This document shows, piece by piece, positions 56,591-64,000 of a stretch of 64,000 nt of DNA (within the stretch, counting starts at the first letter, position 1; every line of letters begins with the position of its first letter). The position numbers were made by a program, and so were the translations under genes. The notes beneath the pieces are model-generated. The model did not search any database and was not told the origin of the DNA. It was given only the letters and a program-made list of their open reading frames with translations. This DNA is from Cephalotus follicularis (Eukaryota; Streptophyta; Magnoliopsida; Oxalidales; Cephalotaceae). The DNA is taken from contig BDDD01000571.1 in the NCBI GenBank assembly GCA_001972305.1, forward strand, positions 248,001 to 312,000, read 5' to 3'.

Positions 56591-57592
56591 GTGCCCAAAA
56601 ACAGCAGCAAAACACACACTTCAATCCACATTTAAACCATTCCAAACCACAATCACTATCACCACAACACATATCCAGGCTTCTATCACAATATCACATA
56701 TGCATTTCACTCATAACATCATTATAAATGACTTTGAATCACAAATATAGCTTTCCCCTACCTTAGAACTCCAAGTTAGGAGTTGCAATCCACCTCTTTA
56801 AGTCCTAGATCCGAGGTCCTTGCACCTCCAAACACGTCCAGCAGCCTCCACTGGTCCGAGCCTCCAAGCCACGGTTCAACACGAAGCTCCGTATCTCCAC
56901 AACACACACACACACACCACTCTCTCTACTCCCAAACACTCTTGAATCCATAGAGAAAGATGGAGATTTGAGAAGGAGAGTTGTGTTTTTATGGAGAGAA
57001 TCCGGCCCCTCTCTCTCCCTCTGCCCAAAATGCCATAACACTCTCACTTTTATCATTTTAAGGCTGAAAACACGTGGGCGTCTGGCGCCTGGCAGTCGAC
57101 TGCCTTCACTTGGCAGTCGACTGTTTCTGCCGACACTCAAAACAGCCGGCTGCTTCCTCACAGCAGCTGGCTGCCACCTTCACCAGGGGAGTCCAGTCGG
57201 CTGCCTCCCTGTGGCAGTCGGCTGCCCCCTGCACCAGAAGCACACTAACACGCTTTTTCTTGCAACTTTTACCACACCAAAGGGGGAAAACACAATTCTC
57301 ATTAATTTCCCGTATAAAATTACATTAAAAATGCAATATTACACCTTAACGAAAATCCCGGGCGTTACACTTCAACTCAAATACAACTTTTTATAAAGAG
57401 AAAAGTTACAAAAACTACCCAAAATCTCAGTTACACTCTTCGTAATATCTCAACTCACTTAGCTATTTGATGTACTCTAAATTTAGGAGTAAATAAAACT
57501 TACACATACAAACCTTATTTATAGGGTAAGGCCAACCCCCAACTCCTTATAATTAACCAATGTGAGATTTGAAGTGTTCTCCCAACAGAATC

Positions 57593-58025
57593 TAAATAAA
57601 AATCTCATAATACCCTTACTCTATATCATATTAGGTCACAATAATTTACTTCTAATAAAAATTTATATAAATACATATAAATCTTTATATATATATATAT
57701 GAACACAAATAATTAATGCATGTCACAATTAATATTGTATAACATGGTAGTCTTATTTGACACGCTATTTAAAATATTGTGTAAAGTTTATCAAAAGAAT
57801 AAAACTAAATCAATGTTTTAAAAGTCTAATATGACTTTGTAATTAATTGATAAAGTGGGGATAATGTTATCTATTTAGAAAAAATTTAGGTATTTTAATT
57901 CCATTCCTATGGAAATGTTGAATTCCTGTCGTATTTGGTGGGAATCACGTGCCCATATTTTGTGAGTATGTGATTCTAATGGGAATGAAACATTTTCAGA
58001 AATGTTTTAAAATTTTTTGTACTAA
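57593..58025. other. AT-rich spacer between Copia-1 and Copia-3
   Basis: No gene. Short AT microsatellite near 57690. The end (57890-58025) has GGAATG/CATTCC-type inverted words that continue after Copia-3 (63008-63080), so Copia-3 was inserted into this AT-rich DNA. Confidence 0.6.
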
Positions 58026-58030
58026 ACTCC

Positions 58031-58092
58031 TTTTGGGCTGATTTCTAATTACCAAGTCCAAAGCCCATAAATAATTTGCTAAAACTAAAACC

Positions 58093-58141
<49 letters not shown>

Positions 58142-58494
58142 TTGGTCTCTGAAATTAAGCGATAGACATATATACAAAACAAAAGAGAGCAAGGCATGAG
58201 TGATTCTTTCAGCAGCTTAGGTTCTTGAAATTTTCTCCAAGGTTTGGGTATATAGTTAAGGCTACATTTTTCATCACATATTTGGTGTATTAGGAAATTT
58301 TTTGATTTGTTTATTATTCTCACATCTTTGTAATCCCAATATTGGTGATAGTAAAAGCTGATCCTTCTTCGCCCGTGGACGTAGGTTTCATATCGAAACT
58401 GAACCACGTTAAATTATTGTGTTCCATTGATTTTTATTCCGCTTGCAAATCTTATTTCATTGATTATTATTAAAGGAGGTAATTTGTCATAACA
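58031..58494 (+). repeat. Copia-3 5' LTR with (CA)22
   Basis: It matches the 3' LTR (GGGCTGA(T/C)TTCTAATTACC...TTTGTCA). It contains (CA)22 at 58095-58138, where the 3' LTR has a short (TA)n. Confidence 0.9.
58095..58138. repeat. (CA)22 microsatellite
   Basis: 22 uninterrupted CA units inside the Copia-3 5' LTR; the 3' LTR has (TA)8-9 at 62624-62640 followed by CACATATA. Confidence 0.95.
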
Positions 58495-58497
58495 AAC

Positions 58498-58510
58498 TGG
58501 TATCAGAGAG
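58498..58510 (+). other. Copia-3 primer binding site
   Basis: TGGTATCAGAGAG, initiator tRNA-Met type, three bases after the LTR end. Confidence 0.88.
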
Positions 58511-58532
58511 AGTTTCGCTGGCTAGTGACTTC

Positions 58533-59600
58533 ATGACTTCGTCGTCATCAATGAAATTTGATGGGAACAACAGTTTTAGTTTGTGGAAAGTTCGTATGAT
58601 TACCGTTATGACATAACAAGGATTGAAGAAGGTTTTGTTTGGGAAATCAAAGAAGCCTGCTATTATGTCCAAGGAGGATTGGAAAGAGATGGATGATAAA
58701 GCTCTTTCGTCTATCCAGCTTTGTCTGTCGAATGAGGTTTTAGCAGAAAAGACAGCGTCAGATTTGTGGTCAAAATTGGAGAATTTGTATTTAACAAAGT
58801 CTCTCACAAATAGGCTCATGTTGAAGCAGCGACTGTATGCATTACACATGTCTAAAGGTACCTCAGTAAAATCTCATATTGCTGAATTTAATTCTATTAT
58901 GACTGATTTAAATAGAATTGATGTTAAACTTGAAGATGAAGATCAAACCCTATAAATATTATGTTTTTTGTCACCCTCTTTCAAGCACTTTAGGGACATT
59001 ATGATTTATGGTAGAGAAACTATTTCCATTGAGGATGTCAAAGCTAACCTACAGAGTAAAGTTAAAATTGATGGTGAGTTGACATCAAGTGGGAAGGATG
59101 ATCAGGGTGTCGGTCTGGTTGCTAGAGGACGTCCTACAGATAGGGACTCAAATAATGATAAAAATAGGCCACGGTCAAATTCTATACATAGGAATTTGAT
59201 CTGTAATTACCGCAAGAAGAAAGGGAACGTCAAGGCTGATTGTTTCAAGTTGAAAAATAAGCAGCAGACAGAAGATGATGCTAAGTCCCACAAGGGAAAA
59301 GAAAAATTTGCTGAAGCCAGTATTGCAGAGATTGAGAGTGATTCTGATTTGCTCTTAGTTGTTGATGACAAAAATAACCATATAGATGAGTGGGTTCTCG
59401 ACTCGGGATGTTCCTATCACATGTGTCCACATAAGGACTGGTTCACCACATATGAGCCAGTTCCAGGTGGAGTAGTTCTAATGGGCAATAATGCTTCTTG
59501 CAAAATTGTTGGGATAGGGATAGTTAAAATTAAAATGATGATGGTATTGTCAGAACTTTGGGAGAAGTCAGACATGTTCCAGATTTGAAGAAAAATCTCA
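58533..59600 (+). pseudogene. Copia-3 gag and protease
   Basis: The likely start is ATG 58533 (MTSSSSMKFDGNNSFSLW). A stop in place of the Gln before GLKKVL splits it. The gag core continues at 58623-58955 (SIQLCLSNEVLAEKTASDLW, KSLTNRLMLKQRLYALHM) and, after a stop, at 58968-59588. The zinc knuckle is degraded (LICNYRKKKGNVKADCFK, first Cys pair damaged). The protease motif reads WVLDSGCSYHMCPHKDWF, and a frameshift lies near 59545. Confidence 0.88.
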
Positions 59601-62474
59601 TCTCTTTGGGTTATCTTGATGCTAAAGGATACAAATATTCTGGTGGAGACGGACTTTTGAAAATCAGCAGGGGTGCTATTCTCTTTATGAAAGGATTAAA
59701 AGTTGGCAGCTTATAAAAGCTACATGGTTCTAAAGTAATTGGCTCAGTTGCAGTTTCTTCATCCGTTTCAGATTCATATGATACTAAATTATGGCACATG
59801 CGACTGGGTCACATGAGTGAGAGATGAATGAATAATTTGAGTAAAAGAGGTCTCTTGGGAGGTCATAGTATAGGAAAATTGGATTTTTGTGAACACTGTA
59901 TTTACGGGAAGCAGAAGAGAGTAAGTTTCTGTACTGCTATTCACAGGACCAAGGGTACTCTTGATTACATTCATTTCAATCTTTGGGGTCCATCTAGTGT
60001 TCCCTCTAAAGGCGGTAGTGCTCAGTATATGCTTACCTTCATTGATGATTTTTCCATGAAAGTTTGGGTCTATTTTCTGAAGCACAAGAATGATGTTTTT
60101 GTGACTTTTAGCAGTGAAAAATTTTAATTGAGAAATAGACTGGCAATCAAATAAAGAGGTTGATGACAGATAATGGCCTCGAATTTTGTGGTAGTGATTT
60201 TAATGAGTTCTTAAAAAATGAGGGTATTGTGCGACATCGCACAGTTGTTAGTACCCCACAGCAGAATGGAGTTGCAGAACGTATGAACAGAACCTTATTA
60301 GAGAAGACTAGGTGCATGTTATTAAACGTTGGTTTAGGCAAGGAGTTTTCGACAAAAACCATTAATACAACATGTTTCTTGGTGAATCGTTCTCCTTGCA
60401 CACCCATTGAGTGTAAAAATCCAAAGGAGGTTTGGTAGGGGCATCCAGCAGATTATTCATGTTTGGGAATTTTTGGTTGTCCAGCTTATGCCCATGTTAA
60501 TGAAGGCAAACTTGAACCTAGAGCAAAGAAGTGTATTTTTCTCGAGAATGTATCTGGTGTTAAAGGTTACAGGTTGTGGTGTTATGATGCTAATGTGAAG
60601 AAAATTATTATTAGCATAGATGTTACTTTTGATGAATCTGCTTTGTTTCATCCCAATGTGTCTCATGTTTCTTGTGATGAAAATCAAGATTCTAGTCAGA
60701 CGGAGTTTGAAGTTACTCCTACTCAGAAGATAAAACCTAGTTCAGTTCAGTTGTCCGATGTCACTGAAAAGGTTGTTGTCCCAGATGATCTCTTTGTTCA
60801 AGAAAATCATGTCATTGCAAGAGATAGACCAAGGAGGGCTATAAAACCACCTTAGAGATATACTTATGCAAATTTTGTTGCTTATGCTTTGTCAGTTACA
60901 GAAGCAGTTGAGTGCATCGAACCTTCGACATACTCAAAAGCTATTTCTTCGTCAAATTCTGCTCAATGGTTGGTTGCAATGAATGAGGAAATAGAATCTC
61001 TTCATAAAAATTAGACTTGGGATCTTGTGAAGCTGCCTAAAGGAAAGAAGATTGTCGGCTGTAAATGGGTCTTTAAAAGTAAGGAAGGCACTCCGGGTAT
61101 GGAAGATGCGAGGTATAAGGCACGGTTAGTTGCAAAGGGCTACAGTCAAATGTAGGGAGTAGATTTTCATGATGTTTTCTCTCCAATTGTTAAGCATAGC
61201 TCTATTCATGTCTTATGTGCTTTAGTTGCCATGTATAATTTAGAGTTAGAGCAGCTTGATATGAAAATAGCTTTTCTACATGGTGAACTTGAAGAACAAA
61301 TTTTTAGGCATCAACCAGAGGGTTTTCAGATAGAAGGAAAAGAAGACCATGTGTGCTTATTAAAGAGGTATTTATATGGTTTGAAGTAATCTCCTAGACA
61401 ATTGTATAAGAGATTTGATTCATTTATGGTTAGCCTTGAATATTGCAATAGTCAACATGACAGTTGTGTTTATTTCAGTAAGTTATCAGATGACTCTTTT
61501 ATTTATTTGTTGCTATATGTTGATGATATGTTGATAGCAGCAAAAGATATATTCAAGGTGAACAAACTAAAAGGCACATTTAAGCACAAAGTTTGAGATG
61601 AAAGATTTGGGGACAGCGAAGAAGATTATTGGTATGGAGATTCGGCGTGATCGCAGTGCAGGCAAGTTATATTTATCTCAGAAGAAATATATATAGAATG
61701 TTCTTGAGCGTTTTGGAATGACAGATGTCAAGCCAGTGAGTACGCACAGATCATTTTAAGCTTTCAACTGCTTTATCTCCACATACATTTGTGGAGGAAA
61801 CGTACATGTCACGTGTTCCTTAATCGAGCGTTGTTGGTAGTATCATGTACGCCATGGTATGTACTCGTCCCGATATTGCACAGACAGTCAGTATTGTCAA
61901 CAAATATTTATCATGTCCTGGTAAGGTCCATTGGCAAATAGTTAAGTTGATACTATGGTATTAGAAGGGTACTTCTGGTGCTTGTTTAGAATTTGGTAAG
62001 CGTGGTAACAGTTTGAATGGTTATGTTGATTCAGACTACGCTGATGCTTGATTGTAGGAGATCTTTGACTGGATATATATTACTCTTAGTGGATGTGCAG
62101 TTAGCTGGAAAGCTACATTACAGAATACAGTTGCATTATCTATAACGGAGGCTGAGTATATGGCAATAATTGAGGCCATTAAGGAAACTATTTGGCTTAG
62201 AGGTTTATTTAGAGAGCTCAGTGTGGATCATGGGTTGATTGTCGTCAATTCAGATAGTCAGAGTGCTATACATTTGATGAAAGATCAGATGTATCATGAG
62301 CAGACGAAGCACATTGATGTACGGTATCATTTTATTTGAGATATTTTTGCCGATGGTGAAATTCTCATTAAGAAAATTGGTACTGCAGATAATCCAGCTG
62401 ATATGTTAACAAAGCCTCTTACTATTTCCAAGTTTGAGTATTGCTCATACTTGGTTGATATTTCTCATGTTTGA
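59601..62474 (+). pseudogene. Copia-3 integrase, RT and RNase H
   Basis: The integrase zinc finger reads LWHMRLGHMSE and CEHCIYGKQKRVSF. In the core, the first Asp is Asn (HFNLWGPS, codon 59978-59980), the second Asp (MTDNGLEF) and Glu (NGVAERMNRTLLE) are intact. RT: KIVGCKWVFKSKEGTPGM, LDMKIAFLHGELEEQI and the catalytic LLYVDDMLIAA (61402-61596). RNase H: STxAEYMAIIEA-like residues and the end NPADMLTKPL. At least ten stops and frameshifts are spread along it. The last stop is 62472-62474. Confidence 0.9.
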
Positions 62475-62558
62475 GTTTGACTCTTATGAGGGTCGTGGAG
62501 AAGGTGGAGAAATTTTTGTTATGTTTGTTCTTGGGAATTACAAGTCAAGGTGGAGATT

Positions 62559-63002
62559 TGTTGGGCTGACTTCTAATTACCAAGCCCAAAGCCGATAAAT
62601 AATTAGCTAAACCTAAAGCTAACATATATATATATATATACACATATATTTGGTTTCTGAAATTAAGCGACAGACATATATACAAAACAAGATAGAGCAA
62701 GGCAGGAGCGATTCTTTTAACAGCTTGGTTTCTTGCGATTTTCTTCGAGGTTTTGGTATATAGTTAATGCTATATTTTTCATCACATATTAGGTGTATTA
62801 AGGAATTTATTGATTTGTTTGTTATTCTCACATCTTTGTAATCCTAATATTGGTGATAGTAAAAGTTGATCCCTCTTCGCCCGTATACGTAGGTTTCACA
62901 TCGAAACCGAATCACGTTAAATTATTGTGTTTCACTTATTTTTATTCTGCTTGCATATCTTATTTCATTAATTATTATTAAAGGAGACAATTTGTCACAA
63001 TA
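62559..63002 (+). repeat. Copia-3 3' LTR
   Basis: It starts TGTTGGGCTGAC after a purine-rich GGTGGAGATT and ends TTTGTCACAATA. TSD ACTCC follows. Confidence 0.9.
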
Positions 63003-63007
63003 ACTCC

Positions 63008-63636
63008 GATATCTAGAAACATTCTTATAAATGTTTTATTTGGATGAAAATGTCCTTAATCAAACCCATGGGAAAATTAAAAAAACTAGTGTAGTTTTCC
63101 ATGATTTTTAGGACCAGACGAGAGACTTCTCATCCACCTACTCATCCACGCGTCCACTATTTCATGGTTTCTTCTCCCACATCCTTCCTAGCACATGCTT
63201 GTGCACATTCAATCCCATACGCAAACAAACACCATTTAATACTTATTGAGGTTTAGTGGCCAAGGACATGTTACCCATAAAAAAGAAAAAGGAAAAAAAG
63301 AAATGTATATGATGCTTTTGAATGATGAAACTCAGTGGCACACAATACATTAAACACAACATCTTATGATTTTATTCTAATTTTAACTTTGCTTAAACGA
63401 ACAAAACAGTACTACCAAATGCCTTATCAAATCTATATCCATTTTCTCATCCTGCTTCTTTTCTGGTTGTGTTGTCCAATTCTTTCGTGTGATTTAATTT
63501 TACACTAGTTTTAATAAGACCTTTGCAGGAGAACTAAAAAAATAAAAAAGTACTATATTAGAGTTTACATAACCGTATATAAGCTTTGGTTTCTCCTAAT
63601 TAAGTACTAATTAACTTTCCCCTTGCTAGCTCCCTC
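63008..63636 (+). promoter_or_regulatory. Upstream region of the host gene
   Basis: AT-rich non-coding DNA between the Copia-3 insertion and the TATA box. No element or ORF is recognised. The insertion edge at 63007 lies about 630 bp upstream of the TATA box, so Copia-3 may sit in or near the promoter. Confidence 0.5.
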
Positions 63637-63643
63637 TATATAG
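63637..63643 (+). promoter_or_regulatory. TATA box of the host gene
   Basis: TATATAG in CTCTATATAGC, about 120 bp before the start codon and about 50 bp before a pyrimidine-rich tract; the expected start of transcription would be near 63670. Confidence 0.7.
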
Positions 63644-63687
63644 CAACCTTAATACACTCCTTGCAGACACTTGCTCTTTGAAACCCT

Positions 63688-63690
<3 letters not shown>

Positions 63691-63722
<32 letters not shown>
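63691..63722 (+). repeat. (CT)16 tract in the 5' leader
   Basis: A pure CT run between TATA box and ATG, common in plant 5' UTRs as a Y-patch/GAGA-type site. Confidence 0.9.
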
Positions 63723-63729
<7 letters not shown>

Positions 63730-63761
63730 CTTGTACACTTCACATTTATACTCACAGAGCC

Positions 63762-64000
63762 ATGAGTCTCTCACATGCTATGCTAACACTGGCTGTGTTT
63801 CTCTCATTGATAGCATTTTCAATGGCTCAAGGAGGCCCAATAATATTTCCACCAACAGGCTCACCAACTTCAAGTGTTGCCACCCCACCAACTACCTCCC
63901 CCACATCATCCCCTTCATCTATTTCCATTCCCCCAGCTGTCACTCCAACCTCATCACCACCACTGATGTCCACCCCTCCACCCTCAGTGAGCCCACCAAG
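63762..64000 (+). CDS. Secreted Pro/Ser/Thr-rich protein, arabinogalactan-like, N-terminal part
   Basis: The ATG at 63762 opens a frame of 79 codons to the window edge with no stop. The first 22 residues are a signal peptide (MSLSHAMLTLAVFLSLIAFS, then MA) with likely cleavage before QGG. The mature part is rich in Pro, Ser and Thr, with SP, TP, AVTP and PPT dipeptide patterns, the type that is hydroxylated and glycosylated in arabinogalactan proteins. These act at the plasma membrane and in the cell wall. Other secreted Pro-rich proteins (for example a Pro-rich leader before another domain) cannot be excluded because the rest of the gene is missing. Upstream TATA box and CT tract support a real, expressed gene. 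It is the only host gene seen. Confidence 0.75.
   Translation, partial: MSLSHAMLTLAVFLSLIAFSMAQGGPIIFPPTGSPTSSVATPPTTSPTSSPSSISIPPAVTPTSSPPLMSTPPPSVSPP

Larger units (their letters stand above)
54551..57369 (-). mobile_element. Solo LTR (2819 bp) inside the Copia-1 5' LTR
   Basis: Plus-strand ends are TGTCACACCCCG...CGGGCGTTACA, with a perfect TSD CTTCA (54546-54550 and 57370-57374). The minus-strand start TGTAACGCCCGGGATTTTCG is typical of chromovirus LTRs, so minus orientation is inferred. The interior holds three repeat fields: an 85-bp tandem with AGCACGGCGGCTAAGTA (55045-55250), an 80-bp tandem (55630-55870) and the CAGTCGGCTG arrays (56041-56590, 57095-57235). No coding sequence; the many frames here come from the arrays. 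Confidence 0.88.
44891..57587 (-). mobile_element. Copia-1: small gag/protease-only copia derivative, host to three insertions
   Basis: LTRs at 44891-45249 and 54423-57587 (the latter split) flank a minus-strand gag-protease piece. TSD: AAATC (44886-44890) and GAATC (57588-57592), one mismatch. Removing the nested elements (45719-48151, 49093-54414, 54551-57369 and TSDs) leaves about 2.1 kb, with roughly 1.4 kb between the LTRs. Integrase, RT and RNase H are absent, so the element was already internally deleted and needed helper proteins, or lost them later. It is the oldest layer of this nest. Confidence 0.87.
54423..57587 (-). repeat. Copia-1 5' LTR, split by a solo LTR
   Basis: The pieces 54423-54550 and 57375-57587 join to 341 bp that match the left LTR (44891-45249). 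On the minus strand it starts TGTTGGGAGAACACTTC at 57587, a typical copia LTR start. The insertion is in CTTCA, where the left LTR is continuous (AAAACTTCAACTC near 45017). Confidence 0.87.
58031..63002 (+). mobile_element. Copia-3: complete but degenerate Ty1/copia element
   Basis: 5' LTR 58031-58494, PBS 58498-58510, gag-pol 58533-62474, 3' LTR 62559-63002, with a perfect TSD ACTCC (58026-58030 and 63003-63007). The 5' LTR start is TT instead of TG. Motifs are Tnt1/Tork-like and the protein is clearly related to Copia-2 but in a different family, because the LTRs do not match. Many in-frame stops make it inactive. Confidence 0.92.

Noticed and set aside
55937-56672. Several overlapping frames of 100-120 codons on both strands with repeated SRL/VGC words
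   Set aside because: They are translations of the CAGTCGGCTG array in a solo LTR; open on both strands because the word has no stop in most frames.

Overview
The window is plant nuclear DNA, almost certainly from a eudicot-type repeat-rich genome. It is AT-rich and carries Ty1/copia and Ty3/gypsy LTR retrotransposons with plant-type primer binding sites, a CACTA DNA transposon that has picked up pieces of host genes, and one ordinary host gene that starts at the far right edge. There are no rRNA or tRNA genes and nothing bacterial. About 90 percent of the sequence is nested transposable elements. The order of insertion can be read from target-site duplications, interrupted reading frames and one empty-site comparison.

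Layout. (1) 1-6623: chromovirus-type Ty3 element 'Chromo-1' on the minus strand, running off the left edge. Its RNase H-integrase frame is open for the whole of 1-1452. It is inserted into (2) 6624-14444: 'Tat-1', a minus-strand Tat-lineage Ty3 element with a second RNase H and an antisense extra ORF. (3) 14445-16143: AT-rich spacer with a fold-back MITE. (4) 16144-27014: 'Chromo-2', a minus-strand Ty3 element with a readable chromodomain. Its left LTR is split by a solo LTR (17185-19831) and its right LTR is cut at both ends. (5) 27015-43626: 'Tat-2', a plus-strand relative of Tat-1 that has lost its 5' LTR. It is split by a solo LTR with a perfect TSD (28812-31332) and by a CACTA element (35105-39961) sitting in the integrase C-terminus. 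(6) 43627-44890: AT-rich spacer. (7) 44891-57587: 'Copia-1', a small minus-strand copia derivative with gag and protease only. It hosts a solo LTR (45719-48151), the nearly complete plus-strand 'Copia-2' (49093-54414, inserted in the primer binding site) and another solo LTR (54551-57369, inside its right LTR). (8) 58031-63002: 'Copia-3', plus strand, complete but broken by stops. (9) 63008-64000: a promoter with TATA box and CT tract, then the start of a secreted Pro/Ser/Thr-rich (arabinogalactan-like) protein.

The points most worth a second look are these. The CACTA element carries spliceable exon pieces of a SEC14/CRAL-TRIO protein and of a kinesin-4. Arrays of GTCGAC / CAGTCGGCTG type palindromic words occur in LTRs of unrelated families. 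All six integrases in the window have lost one catalytic DDE residue. The antisense extra ORF of both Tat elements keeps the same C-terminus and its own poly(A) signal. A telomere-repeat patch replaces part of the Tat-2 polyprotein.
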